DNA of 64,000 bases from Deferribacteres bacterium (GCA_020633655.1 JACKDF010000002.1:310001-374000), one strand, 5' to 3'; counted from the stretch's first letter, positions 10,641 through 20,368 are shown. Notes: generated by a model from the letters alone, not told the origin. Translations and numbers: made by a program.

Positions 10641-12506
10641 TTATGCTTCTACCAATTCTCGTATAATATTCCCAATTTGCGTCGCAGCTGCTTTGGATTC
10701 GATGACGATCATTCCCAGAGGGACCTTTGGTCCTACCCACACTGCAAGTACAGCACGACCACCCGCGTCAAAAAGCAAAGCTGTCCGTTCTGATCCGTGC
10801 AAACGCAGCAATTCGATACCACCTAAGTTCAATCCGGCGTCGAGAACATCTGCAAATTTTCGCAGTGCTGCCATCTGGATCATCGTTTTATCATATTCTT
10901 TGATATCCATCAGATGATTTGTTACCGATACACCTTCGTTCGTGATCAATGCCACACCTTCGATTTCACCATGGGATTCGAGGAGTTCATTTAAAACGCT
11001 ATCACTTCTCAATTTGCATTCTGCTATAACCTGTTCAGGAATTCCTTGCTCTTCAATAGAATTCTCTGCGATCCCGCCTGCCTCATGCGGAGTTATAGTA
11101 AATTCTTCATCCTCTGGCATATCACCTGATTCTTTCCCATCGAAAGATGAATCAGTAGTGGTGTCGAACTCAAATTCTAATTCATGTGGTGAATCCTTCT
11201 CTTCTTCGAACTCGAAATTTTGTTGGGGTAAATCGTGATTCGAATCCAGATTTGAATAGCGTTCGCGGATTTTTAATAAATCTTCGAGAGCGACAGAAGT
11301 ATCATCGATGTTAGAGGACGTTTCATCCGTTTTTGCGACGTGCTGCTCAGAATTAAAATGTTCATCCAATTCTATTTCAAATTCATTCTCTGTGTTTGGG
11401 GCACTTTCCCTCGGGGTGATACTGTTTCCTGCTAAGGTATTTTCGATATCTTCTGAGAGAATGCTATCCATTTCTATGTCAACTGTTTCTTCTGTATCAG
11501 AAAATATTCCTTCCGGAAATTGGATTTCATCTTCTTTGGGAGCTATCTCCGGTTCTTCATCTTCCGAGGATGATTCCTGACTTGGTTCAAAAAAGGAGAT
11601 CGTTTCGTGTGTCTTATCGGCACTTTCTTCAATTTCGTTGGAATTGGGTGGGAGATGCCCGTCATTTATGGAAATTGGCTCTTCGATTTTCTCATCGAAT
11701 TTCAATTCTTCGAGATCATTATGCGATTCATCTGCTTCTTCTGATAATTCATCCTGTGCTATCTCGTCAGTTGCTTCCCCTTCTGATAATACATGCATCA
11801 TCGGCTGATCGAAATTTAATTCCTCGAGCTCTTCCGTTGGCGAGTCCGGATCTTCAGCACTTTTTTCAAAACCAGGAATATCAGGCTGCTCTTCCTCTTG
11901 CTCGAACTGTATATGTGTATCATCCTCAGTAGGAGTTGTGCTTGTTTCAGGGGAATCGCTAAAACTGAATACTTCCGATTCGTTTATGCTAAATTCAGTT
12001 GTATCGGGTTGGGCAGTACCCATTTCGTCTTTATGTTCCTGCTCTGGGTTGAATTCGAAGTCTCCTTCATCAAATTTAAATTCATCTAATTCGTCAGTGA
12101 GCATCTCCTGGGTTTCATTGGTTTCAGTGAATTCAGGCTTTTCGGATTCGTCCTGGGGTAAATCTTCGCTGCTGTCAGGCTCTTCAGTGTAATCCAATGC
12201 TTCGCTTTCGGTGTAACGCGACTGCATTTCTTTTTCGATTTTACTGGAATTTTCTGAATCATCCAGTTCATCGAATTCATATTTTCCGGTAAGGGGATTT
12301 ATTGGCGATAGGTCATTATTTATCAGGGGTTTCGAAAGGCGGTCACTGCTGCTGTTTGCAAAGTGGGACGACGATGCATGATCCGAAGTGTGTTCCTCAG
12401 ATTCCAGCGAATTTGGTGAAAATGAACTTTTGGCGTCAGGTTTTTCTTGCTGTCCCTGAGTTTTACTCGTTTGTTTTTTGTTGAGCAGTTTCTTAAAAAA
12501 ATCCAT
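10641..12506 (-). CDS. Long acidic protein with C-terminal Roadblock domain
   Basis: A 621-residue protein. Residues 1-20 are basic (DFFKKLLNKKQTSKTQ). Residues ~20-495 are a low-complexity, highly acidic and presumably disordered tract rich in Glu, Asp and Ser. Within it a short phenylalanine-acidic pattern recurs (for example DELDEFKFDE, LEELNFDQP, LEELKFDEK, FEFEEE). Residues ~505-621 form a Roadblock/LC7 domain (IEGVALITNEGVSV, then AVLAVWVGP). The recurring LEEL-F-D motifs could be docking sites for partners, making it a scaffold; that is inference. It is the first gene of the cluster, with GGAGGAG before its ATG. Confidence 0.85.
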   Translation of the reverse strand: MDFFKKLLNKKQTSKTQGQQEKPDAKSSFSPNSLESEEHTSDHASSSHFANSSSDRLSKPLINNDLSPINPLTGKYEFDELDDSENSSKIEKEMQSRYTESEALDYTEEPDSSEDLPQDESEKPEFTETNETQEMLTDELDEFKFDEGDFEFNPEQEHKDEMGTAQPDTTEFSINESEVFSFSDSPETSTTPTEDDTHIQFEQEEEQPDIPGFEKSAEDPDSPTEELEELNFDQPMMHVLSEGEATDEIAQDELSEEADESHNDLEELKFDEKIEEPISINDGHLPPNSNEIEESADKTHETISFFEPSQESSSEDEEPEIAPKEDEIQFPEGIFSDTEETVDIEMDSILSEDIENTLAGNSITPRESAPNTENEFEIELDEHFNSEQHVAKTDETSSNIDDTSVALEDLLKIRERYSNLDSNHDLPQQNFEFEEEKDSPHELEFEFDTTTDSSFDGKESGDMPEDEEFTITPHEAGGIAENSIEEQGIPEQVIAECKLRSDSVLNELLESHGEIEGVALITNEGVSVTNHLMDIKEYDKTMIQMAALRKFADVLDAGLNLGGIELLRLHGSERTALLFDAGGRAVLAVWVGPKVPLGMIVIESKAAATQIGNIIRELVEA

Positions 12507-12817
12507 TTATGCTTTTTGCTCCTCCATAAGGAACTTTGCCTTTACGACTGAACGAAATTGAGCCTGGATTCCCCACATTTTTTTCGTACCACATAAATTT
12601 CATTGTTCAGCGGTGTGCCGAGAGAAAGGGCGAAATGAAGTCATTTTATAGTTTTTTATATAATCGCAATTTTATTTTTTGCGGATTTTTCGCTGAAAAT
12701 GATTCATCTATTTTTAACTTTTAAAATTAAATTGCTGAAGGGTGTGAAGATTTGAAGGAAGGCAGAGGAAGGATGCGTGCTGAGAGAATTAAATTGCAAT
12801 TCTACTCAGCACATATT
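12507..12817. other. Spacer with probable cluster promoter and a hairpin
   Basis: This stretch has no convincing gene. Its low-coordinate end should hold the promoter for the Roadblock cluster. At 12777-12812 there is a strong hairpin (GTGCTGAG-AGAATT pairing with AATTCT-A-CTCAGCAC) five bases beyond the glutamine synthetase stop codon. It probably forms the 3' end of that transcript, although no T-run follows. Confidence 0.5.
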
Positions 12818-14194
12818 TTATAGATCGAAATACATTGAATATTCAATCGGGCTTGGCCAGTTGGAAACTTGATTGAATTCATCACTTTTTATTTTTATCC
12901 AATGCTGCACGAGTTGCTCACTGAAAATATTTCCTCGCAGCAAAAAAGAATGATCAGATTCCAGGGATTGCAAAGATTGGGTGATGCTGAAGGGCAGGTA
13001 TTTAATCTCGATATTTGGATCAAAAGCATCGGCTTCATAAGGGCCGAATCCTTCTTTTCGTGGATCAATTTTGTTTACGACGCCATCAATACCTGCTAAC
13101 ATGAGCGCGCTCATGGCTATATATGGATTTGCAGTTGCATCCGGAGGGCGATATTCAAAACGTGTCTTTTGCGGGTCTTTGATATAGCGTGGAATTCGCA
13201 CGCAGCTCGCGCGGTTAGCCTGGCCGAAATTGATTGCCGTTGGGGCTTCAACGCCGGGAACGAGCCGCTTGTATGAGTTCGTCGATGGATTGGTAAACGC
13301 ACAAAGGGCTGCTGCATGTTTCAAAATTCCACCAATGTAGAAAAGCGCTGTTTCATTCAGATTTGCATAGCTTCCCTGCTGAAAGAAGGAGTTTGCATTT
13401 GCATTATCCACAAGGTAATGATGCAAATGCAATCCGGAGCCGGCTTGTTTATAAACCGGTTTTGGCATAAATGTAAGAAAGAGACCTTTTTCTCGTGCAA
13501 GGTTATGCAAAATATATTTTCCCAGAACAATATTGTCCGCAGTGGGCAACAACCGGTTAAAGTAGAGCTCAATTTCCTGCTGTCCCAAATTTCCGACTTC
13601 ATGGTGGTGATACTTGACTTCAATACCTGATTTTTCGAGAATTTTTGTGGCTTCATCACGAAAATCATCATGAACATCAAATGGATTTGCTATATGATAT
13701 CCGTTTGCTAAAAATTCCTCATCTGATTCTATGGAAAAAAAACTATGTTTTGCATCCGAACGGTATTGTGCATCGTGGAAGATGTAAAATTCCAGTTCCG
13801 GGCCCCATTGCGACGCAGCAGCGATACCGTGGTCCCCCAGCAGTTTTTCAGTCTCTTCTGCCATATTGCGCAAATCGAATTGATAGGGTGTGTTGTGCGC
13901 ATCCGTGTTAAAAACACGGGTCATAAAACTCAATGTCGGTGCGTTACGGAATGGATCGATCAAAGCAGTTTTGACATCGGGTTTCATGATCATGTCGCTG
14001 TTTTCAACCTTCTGAAAGCCGTAGCTGGAGCCGTCAAAGCCAATACCATCGTTTAAGAGCATTGCCATCGTTTTTTCACTGAATGGCAGCGTAAGATGGT
14101 GTAAACGGCCATTCAAATCGGTTACTTTGAGATCGATGAACTCGATTTCCGTGCCTTCAGTATAATTTTTGATCTCGAAATGCAGTGGTGTCAT
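12818..14194 (-). CDS. glnA: Glutamine synthetase, type I
   Basis: Condenses ammonia and glutamate to glutamine in the cytosol using ATP. The 458-residue protein has the GSI landmarks: GFDGSS near residue 53, GPELEFYIF, GQQEIELYFN, the HLHHYL metal/substrate segment, NPSTNSYKRLVPG, and RFEYRPPDATANPY. No obvious adenylylation tyrosine motif of the beta subtype is seen, so it looks like the alpha type, to be checked by alignment. The start is well set, with AGGAGG six bases before the ATG. A copy of a dispersed repeat lies just upstream, in the promoter region. Confidence 0.93.
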   Translation of the reverse strand: MTPLHFEIKNYTEGTEIEFIDLKVTDLNGRLHHLTLPFSEKTMAMLLNDGIGFDGSSYGFQKVENSDMIMKPDVKTALIDPFRNAPTLSFMTRVFNTDAHNTPYQFDLRNMAEETEKLLGDHGIAAASQWGPELEFYIFHDAQYRSDAKHSFFSIESDEEFLANGYHIANPFDVHDDFRDEATKILEKSGIEVKYHHHEVGNLGQQEIELYFNRLLPTADNIVLGKYILHNLAREKGLFLTFMPKPVYKQAGSGLHLHHYLVDNANANSFFQQGSYANLNETALFYIGGILKHAAALCAFTNPSTNSYKRLVPGVEAPTAINFGQANRASCVRIPRYIKDPQKTRFEYRPPDATANPYIAMSALMLAGIDGVVNKIDPRKEGFGPYEADAFDPNIEIKYLPFSITQSLQSLESDHSFLLRGNIFSEQLVQHWIKIKSDEFNQVSNWPSPIEYSMYFDL

Positions 14195-14220
14195 TCCAAC
14201 CTCCTGGAGAATGCAACATC

Positions 14221-14382
14221 AACTCTGACGAGATTGTCGAAAAACTTAAATATTCGGACGCTGAACTTGCCGAATGGCCAGAATTTGAGCGTGGAACCGG
14301 ACGTTTCGATACTTCGACTTTACTTAGTGCAGGCAGTCTCAAACGTCCGGTTTGCTGCTTTTTCTCCGGTCTCGTCAGAGTT
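14221..14382 (-). repeat. Dispersed repeat family A, copy 1 (MITE-like)
   Basis: A 162-bp element with 13-bp perfect terminal inverted repeats: AACTCTGACGAGA at 14221-14233 and its inverse at 14370-14382. Its interior (TTCGGACGCTGAACTTGCCG..., GAGCGTGGAACCGGACG...) matches, in the opposite orientation, the elements at 48173-48327 and 55215-55350. It sits between the glutamine synthetase start and the YedF-like gene. It carries no gene, so it looks like a non-autonomous miniature element or REP-type repeat. Confidence 0.85.
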
Positions 14383-14426
14383 ATTTCATGTTTTCATGTG
14401 ATTTTTAATACTACCAATAGAGTGCA

Positions 14427-14762
14427 TTAATTCGGTCGAATAACTTTATCCGCCGTAAACATAATTTCTACGGTGCCATCCATTGTACCAATGACACCAA
14501 GAAGAAGCTTGTCCCGTTTTTTATAATGGTCAAGACACGTGCCGCAGGTTGCTATTCTCGTTCCTTTTGCTTCGAATTTCTGTAAAATCTCGATAACCTC
14601 GCTGCCTTCGGTCGTGAGATGAATACCGGAATTTACACATCCAATGGCATCAACCTGCTTGCCGGATTTTTCCAGTTCACTCAGAAATGAACGCATTAAT
14701 TTTTTGCCTAACTGGGGATCCCCTTCACCCATTTTATCTGAATTTAAGTATAAAAAAGTCAT
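14427..14762 (-). CDS. YedF/DsrE-like sulfurtransferase-fold protein
   Basis: A 111-residue protein matching the C-terminal DsrE-like domain of YedF, a family tied by genome context to selenium metabolism. It has the MTFLYLNSDKMGEGDPQLG opening, VDAIGCVNSGIHLT, and the Cys pair in ATCGTCLDHY. The N-terminal TusA/SirA domain of full-length YedF is absent. GGAGGG lies seven bases before the ATG. Its presence fits the probable selenoprotein at 51803-52513. The biochemical function is unknown. Confidence 0.78.
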   Translation of the reverse strand: MTFLYLNSDKMGEGDPQLGKKLMRSFLSELEKSGKQVDAIGCVNSGIHLTTEGSEVIEILQKFEAKGTRIATCGTCLDHYKKRDKLLLGVIGTMDGTVEIMFTADKVIRPN

Positions 14763-15101
14763 TTAAACCCTCCGTCTGGATTAGTATTTTCTTTGTGTTT
14801 CTGATAATTATAAGTGCATACGGACGGTGCCAAAGTGCGAGTGGCATTCCCGTTCATTATTTCTTAAAATATAACAATTAATCGCCAACTTCAAAAATAA
14901 GAATTCAGCGATAAACTCATTCTCGTTTTCAAACACTGCTATGATTTGGAATCCTTCCCGAAGGACAGAACCTCTGCTTTAAATACCGAAAAAAGTATGC
15001 AAAAACTTGATTTCAATTTACATTGACTTGTCTTTTTGCACAGACTTATGTTAATTCACAAGTTCCGAAATTTGGCTAATTATTTTGCAGGAGAAATGAC
15101 T

Positions 15102-17507
15102 ATGGTCCCTAAAAGAAATTTTTTCGTGCTCATCCTTTTATTCTTCAGTGTGAATTTGTTGGCTCAAACAAAAGGGGATTATCCCATCCACCCTGTGCCT
15201 TTCACGGAAGTGCACATGACGGATAATTTCTGGCTTCCGCGAATTGAAACCAACCGCAGCGTGACGATTCCCCATGCATTTAAAATGAATGAAGAAACAG
15301 GAAGAGTGGAAAACTTCGCCATCGCCGGTGGATTGTCTCACAAGGAGCCTCAGGGAATCTATCCTTTTGATGACACTGACGTATATAAAACCATGGAAGG
15401 TGCATCCTATGCCTTGATGGTGAAACCGGACCCCAGGCTCGATGCCTATCTTGATTCATTGATAACACTAATTGCCGCAGCACAGGAAGAGGACGGTTAT
15501 CTCTACACAGTACGCACGAACAAAGTTGAGAAAATCAAACGCTGGTACGGAGACGAACGATGGGAAAAACTTCAGGGCAGCCATGAACTCTATAATGCAG
15601 GGCATTTATTTGAGGCTGCCGCAGCGCACTACCAGGCAACAGGGAAACGCAATTTACTCGATATTGCTCTCAAAGAAGCAGATCTACTCGTGAAAACATT
15701 TGGTCCGGAAAATTTGCAAAAAGCGCCGGGGCACCAGGTTGTCGAAATGGGATTAGCCAAGCTTTACCGCGTCACCGGCGACGAAAAGTATATCGATCTG
15801 GCCAAGTTTTTTCTCGATGTACGTGGTCGCACCGATCTCGACAGCACCGCGGGTAGTCCGTACAATCAACAGCACAAACCGGTTTTGCAACAGGATGAAG
15901 CTGTCGGTCATGCAGTGCGTGCAGGGTACATGTATTCGGGAATGGCAGATGTTGCTGCCCTGAAAAACGATCCGTCCTATATCGCGGCAATCGATCGCTT
16001 GTGGCAGAATGTTGCCGGAAAAAAGTTGTATCTAACAGGTGGTATCGGCTCGCGTGGTTCAAATGAAGGATTTGGCCCGAACTACGACCTGCCGAATATG
16101 AGCGCCTACAATGAGACCTGTGCCTCTATCGGCAATGTCTATTGGAATCACCGCCAGTTTCTGTTGCACGGTGAAAGCAAGTATATCGATGTGATGGAGC
16201 GTACTTTGTACAACGCGCTGCTTTCGGGAATATCGTTGGAAGGAACTCGTTTTTTCTATCCCAATGCTTTGGAATCGGTGGGACAACATGAGCGTGCCGA
16301 ATGGTTTGGTTGCGCCTGTTGTCCGGGCAACATGACTCGCTTCCTGGCTTCCTTGCCTGGTTATGTGTACGCGGTTGACAAGAATCAAATTTTTATCAAT
16401 TTATATGGATCGAATACCGCAGAATTGGAAGCAGAAGCGGGAACGGTCACTTTAATTCAAAAATCAAATTATCCCTGGGATGGAGCGATAGACGTCATTG
16501 TCAAGCCGCAAAAGAAAAATCTGCCATTGAATATAAAATTGCGCATACCCGGTTGGGCGCAGGGTAAGCCAGTTGCAACGGATTTATACCGGTACTTGAA
16601 TGATGAACCGGGTAAAATTTCAATCGCGGTAAATGGCAAAAAATTCCCTGTTAAAATGAAAAACGGCTATGCTGAAATTGAACGTGCCTGGCAGGACGGG
16701 GACAAAATAGAACTGCAATTACCCATGATAATTCGCCGGGTTATCGCCATTGACAGCGTGAAAGCAGATATTGGCCGGGTGGCACTGGAGCGGGGTCCAT
16801 TGGTTTTTTGTGCCGAATGGCCAGATAACCCCGATGGGCATGTACGAAATTTGCTGTTGCCTGATGCGGTGAAACTAACGACGAAATTCGACAAGGATTT
16901 ATTGCATGGCGTGCAGGTAATCCAGGGCGAAGCTGTGGCCTATCATGTGAACGAAGCAGGTAATCGTGTTCGTTCGCCTCAGACTTTTACAGCCATTCCC
17001 TACTATTCATGGGCGAATCGCGGTAAAGGGGAAATGGTGGTGTGGTTTGCTCGAGAGGAATCCGCAGTGACACCGCTTGGACTGCCGACGCTGGCATCCC
17101 AAAGTAAAGTCAGTGCTTCATCCGGTAGAAATCCGGACGCGGTGAATGACCAATTGGAACCGGCTTCTTCAAATGATCATGAAATCCCCTATTTTCACTG
17201 GTGGCCGAACAAAGGCACAACAGAATGGATTCAATATGATTTTGCAGCTCCAACGGAAGTTTCAATAGCGCAAGTCTACTGGTTTGATGACACTGGACAG
17301 GGTGAATGCCGCATCCCAAAATCGTGGCGAATAATGTATTTTGAAGATGGTGAATGGAAAAAAGCCTATGCCCCGGAGGGTTATCCAATTGCCAAGGACG
17401 AATACAATGAAGCGGTTTTCGAAACGGTGCGCACGAAATCGCTGAGGCTGGAGGTCGAGGCACAAGAAGGATGGGCTGGCGGCGTGTATGAGTTAAAGAT
17501 AAAGTAA
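15102..17507 (+). CDS. Secreted GH127 glycosidase (beta-L-arabinofuranosidase type) with C-terminal discoidin-like domain
   Basis: An exported protein of about 800 residues. A signal peptide (VPKRNFFVLILLFFSVNLLAQ) is followed by a GH127 catalytic domain to ~residue 590, with the zinc-thiolate site typical of this family. The motif NETC gives E338 and C340, and WFGCACCPGNMTR gives C406 and C407. In HypBA1-type enzymes the second Cys of this CC pair is the nucleophile. A C-terminal jelly-roll/discoidin-like segment follows, including EWIQYDFAAPTEVSIAQVYW. The start at 15102 has GGAG eight bases upstream; a Met two codons earlier is too close to it. The likely role is removing arabinofuranosyl residues from plant or algal glycans. 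Confidence 0.88.
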   Translation: MVPKRNFFVLILLFFSVNLLAQTKGDYPIHPVPFTEVHMTDNFWLPRIETNRSVTIPHAFKMNEETGRVENFAIAGGLSHKEPQGIYPFDDTDVYKTMEGASYALMVKPDPRLDAYLDSLITLIAAAQEEDGYLYTVRTNKVEKIKRWYGDERWEKLQGSHELYNAGHLFEAAAAHYQATGKRNLLDIALKEADLLVKTFGPENLQKAPGHQVVEMGLAKLYRVTGDEKYIDLAKFFLDVRGRTDLDSTAGSPYNQQHKPVLQQDEAVGHAVRAGYMYSGMADVAALKNDPSYIAAIDRLWQNVAGKKLYLTGGIGSRGSNEGFGPNYDLPNMSAYNETCASIGNVYWNHRQFLLHGESKYIDVMERTLYNALLSGISLEGTRFFYPNALESVGQHERAEWFGCACCPGNMTRFLASLPGYVYAVDKNQIFINLYGSNTAELEAEAGTVTLIQKSNYPWDGAIDVIVKPQKKNLPLNIKLRIPGWAQGKPVATDLYRYLNDEPGKISIAVNGKKFPVKMKNGYAEIERAWQDGDKIELQLPMIIRRVIAIDSVKADIGRVALERGPLVFCAEWPDNPDGHVRNLLLPDAVKLTTKFDKDLLHGVQVIQGEAVAYHVNEAGNRVRSPQTFTAIPYYSWANRGKGEMVVWFAREESAVTPLGLPTLASQSKVSASSGRNPDAVNDQLEPASSNDHEIPYFHWWPNKGTTEWIQYDFAAPTEVSIAQVYWFDDTGQGECRIPKSWRIMYFEDGEWKKAYAPEGYPIAKDEYNEAVFETVRTKSLRLEVEAQEGWAGGVYELKIK

Positions 17508-17584
17508 AGAGAGTGCAATGCTTGTTTTAACAAGATGAATGCTCCATTTTTGGAGACATTTTGTTTTTGATTCAAAAAGAGATG

Positions 17585-17632
17585 ATCGCGCCGTGCAGAG
17601 TAGACTATTGGGTTGTCCGGCGCGATAATTTT
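17585..17632 (+). terminator. Terminator between GH127 and formate dehydrogenase genes
   Basis: ATCGCGCCG at 17585-17593 pairs with CGGCGCGAT at 17618-17626, followed by AATTTTTGG. It lies between two convergent genes and may serve the glycosidase transcript. Confidence 0.75.
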
Positions 17633-17656
17633 TGGTTTGATTTGCTTTGGCGTCAG

Positions 17657-20368
17657 TTAGTCCTGCCACTCAATCTTCTCAACATCTACAGCAACAACTT
17701 TATATTCAGGACAGGCGGCCTCTGAATCGAGAACATCACTCGTCAAATTATTGATCATAATTTCCGGAAAATGAAATGTTGTACTGAGAATTCCCGGTTT
17801 CACTGCGGAAGAAACAGCGGCTTTCATTTGTACGGTACCGCGCGCTGAGCTCACCTGTACTTTGTCTCCATCCGCGATTGCTTTGTGCATGGCATCGTTT
17901 GGATTGATGAGAATTATATCTTCGCTGTTAATAGCGACATTGTCCGTACGGCGGGTCATAGTGCCACAATTGTAATGCTCAAGATTCCGGACGGTTGTCA
18001 TTATGAATGGATAAACCTCACCGTTTTCTTCGATTTCCTTGCTCTCGGCAAAATCGAAATAATAGAAACGGCCTTTGCCCAGTTTGAAGGTTTCCTTGTG
18101 CAAAATTTTTGTATCCTGCCCGTTTTCCTGAACAGGCCATTGCTTGCCATTTTTCCCGAGTTCTTCCCATTTAATCCCCTTAAAAAAGGGCACGATTTGT
18201 GAAATTTCCTCGAGCATCGTTTTGGGATGATAGTCGGGCTGTTTGTAGCCCAATTTGTTCATCATTTCGACAATGATCTGACCATCAGCTTTTGTGCCGG
18301 GTAGTGGATCAATTACCTGATTGACGCGTTGCACCCGGCGTTCACCGTTGGTAAAGGTGCCATTTTTCTCCAGAAAAGATGCGCCCGGTAGAATGACATG
18401 GGCATGCTTTGTCGTCTCGGTTTCGAAAAGTTCCTGAACTACCAGCAAATCGAGTTTATCAAGAGAGCGTCGCACTTTTTGGACGTTTGGATCGGTTTGC
18501 GCAATATCTTCGCCCATTATCCAAAGTGCCTTGAGCTTTCCTTCCTCAGCAGCATCGAGCATATGTGTGCTTTTGAGCCCGACTTCTGTGGGGAGATCGA
18601 CACCGTAGAATTGCTCGTAATTCCGGCGTATTTCCGGATTTGTGATGTCAAGGTAGCCGGCGCCCTGATGCGGTTGCACACCCATATCCGCCGCACCTTG
18701 TACGTTGTTCTGTCCGCGAAGTGGATTTACGCCAACACCTGGCCGGCCGATATTTCCCGTAATCATTGCAAGGTCGGCGATGAGCATGACGGTGAAAGTA
18801 CCCTGGCTGTGCTCTGTGACACCCAAACCGTGGAAGGACATGGCGGCATTGGCTTTGGCATAGGCGATGGCAGCTTTTCTGGCCAATTCGAGGTCAACTC
18901 CGGAAATTTTTTCCAGTTCATCAATGTCGAGATCAAGCACGTTATTTTTGAAGTCAGCAAAACCTTCCGTCCGGTTTTCAATAAATTGTTTATCTGCCAA
19001 TCCTTCCTTGATGATGAAATACAGCAACATATTGAGTACAGCGACATTGGTTCCCGGTCGCAGCTGCAGGTGGTATTTTGCATATTTTGCCAGCTCGGTT
19101 TTTGTTGGATCAATAACGATAAGATTGTTTGTTCGCATGGCAAATTGCTTGATTTTCGCACCGGTCACCGGGTGGGCTGCTGTGGGATTAGCACCGACAA
19201 TGAGAATACATTCCGTGTGTTGAATGTCGGCGATAGAGTTCGTAGCGGCACCTGTACCGAATGTGCGTTGCATCCCGAGGGCCGTGGGAGAGTGGCACAC
19301 CCGTGCACAGCCGTCGATATTGTTGGTGCCGATTACCGCACGAATGAATTTCTGCATCAGGTAATTTTCTTCATTGGTGCAGCGCGATGATGAAATACCG
19401 GCGATGGCATCTGGTCCGTACTCTTTTTTAATATTTATTAGTTTCTTCGCAATATAATCGTACGCTTCCTCCCAGGTTGCTTCTTCGAGTTTGCCGTTGC
19501 GGCGAATCATTGGTGAACGCAGTCGGTCGGGGTGGTTGTAAAATTTAAACGCATAACGGCCTTTCAGGCAGGTGTGCCCCTGATTGACTTCCGCATCAAA
19601 CGGTGCTTGAATGCTTAAAATGGTGCCGTTCCTGGTGGCGACATCGAGGTTGCAGCCGACACCACAATAAGTACAAACAGTACGCGTCTTTGCTTCTGCG
19701 ATAACCGCTTTCGATTGAAAAACATCGGAAATTGCAGAAGTAGGGCACGCTTGCGCACAGGCACCGCAGGAGACACAGGTCGAGTCGGCAAAATTAACGT
19801 CTGCTCCTTTGATGATCTTGCTTTCGAAACCACGTCCGGCTACGCTGAGCACGAATTGACCCTGCACCTCGTCACAAGCGCGTACACAACGGTAGCAATT
19901 AATGCATTTGGATAAATCGGAAACCATGTAGGGATGGCTGGTGTCTTTCGCTCGATCCAGGTGATTTGCGCCTTTCGGGTAGCGCACGGAACGAATGCCC
20001 ACGCGTGCTGCTACACTTTGTAGCTGACAATTGCCATTGACTTCACAGGTGAGACAATCCAGCGGATGATCCGTCAGAACCAGCTCGATGATATTACGGC
20101 GCAGGCGCGTAATTTTAGGTGAATCCGTGTAAATAAAACTGCCTTCCAGCACTGGTGTGTGACACGATGCTACGGTTTTCGCCGGGCCATCTTGCCGCAA
20201 TGCAACTTCAACACTGCAAACACGGCAGGAACCGAATGGTTTGAGATTTGGTGCATCGCACAAGGTTGGAATGCGGTCTTCACCACCGTGTCGCCTGGCG
20301 AAGGATAAAATGGTCTCGCCATCGTGCATCTGAAAAGGAACGTTGTTGATGAAGGCAATTTTTTTCAT
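17657..20368 (-). CDS. fdhA: NAD-linked formate dehydrogenase, molybdopterin (alpha) subunit, cysteine form
   Basis: Oxidises formate to CO2 and passes electrons through Fe-S clusters to the NuoF-like subunit. The ~903-residue protein has a 2Fe-2S ferredoxin domain (C37, C48, C51, C69), a NuoG-type His/Cys cluster segment (DHPLDCLTCEVNGNC), two 4Fe-4S clusters (CINCYRC and CVSCGACAQAC) and a MopB catalytic domain beginning CTYCGVGCNL. The Mo ligand is C358 in GCARVCHSP, so this copy uses cysteine, not selenocysteine. No signal peptide or Tat motif is seen, so it is cytosolic. The start was taken at MKKIAFINNVPF, with AGGA about eight bases upstream, rather than eight codons earlier. The beta-subunit gene and fdhD are upstream. 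Confidence 0.92.
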   Translation of the reverse strand: MKKIAFINNVPFQMHDGETILSFARRHGGEDRIPTLCDAPNLKPFGSCRVCSVEVALRQDGPAKTVASCHTPVLEGSFIYTDSPKITRLRRNIIELVLTDHPLDCLTCEVNGNCQLQSVAARVGIRSVRYPKGANHLDRAKDTSHPYMVSDLSKCINCYRCVRACDEVQGQFVLSVAGRGFESKIIKGADVNFADSTCVSCGACAQACPTSAISDVFQSKAVIAEAKTRTVCTYCGVGCNLDVATRNGTILSIQAPFDAEVNQGHTCLKGRYAFKFYNHPDRLRSPMIRRNGKLEEATWEEAYDYIAKKLINIKKEYGPDAIAGISSSRCTNEENYLMQKFIRAVIGTNNIDGCARVCHSPTALGMQRTFGTGAATNSIADIQHTECILIVGANPTAAHPVTGAKIKQFAMRTNNLIVIDPTKTELAKYAKYHLQLRPGTNVAVLNMLLYFIIKEGLADKQFIENRTEGFADFKNNVLDLDIDELEKISGVDLELARKAAIAYAKANAAMSFHGLGVTEHSQGTFTVMLIADLAMITGNIGRPGVGVNPLRGQNNVQGAADMGVQPHQGAGYLDITNPEIRRNYEQFYGVDLPTEVGLKSTHMLDAAEEGKLKALWIMGEDIAQTDPNVQKVRRSLDKLDLLVVQELFETETTKHAHVILPGASFLEKNGTFTNGERRVQRVNQVIDPLPGTKADGQIIVEMMNKLGYKQPDYHPKTMLEEISQIVPFFKGIKWEELGKNGKQWPVQENGQDTKILHKETFKLGKGRFYYFDFAESKEIEENGEVYPFIMTTVRNLEHYNCGTMTRRTDNVAINSEDIILINPNDAMHKAIADGDKVQVSSARGTVQMKAAVSSAVKPGILSTTFHFPEIMINNLTSDVLDSEAACPEYKVVAVDVEKIEWQD

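Noticed and set aside
12536..12724. A 62-residue plus-strand frame in the spacer before the Roadblock cluster
   Set aside because: No ribosome site or similarity; the stretch is AT-rich promoter-like sequence.
14763..15101. tRNA-Sec or other tRNA near the YedF-like gene
   Set aside because: No T-loop GGTTCGA-type sequence or cloverleaf pairing was found there.
18398..19390. A 330-residue frame on the plus strand
   Set aside because: It is antisense to the well-supported formate dehydrogenase alpha gene, with no family similarity.
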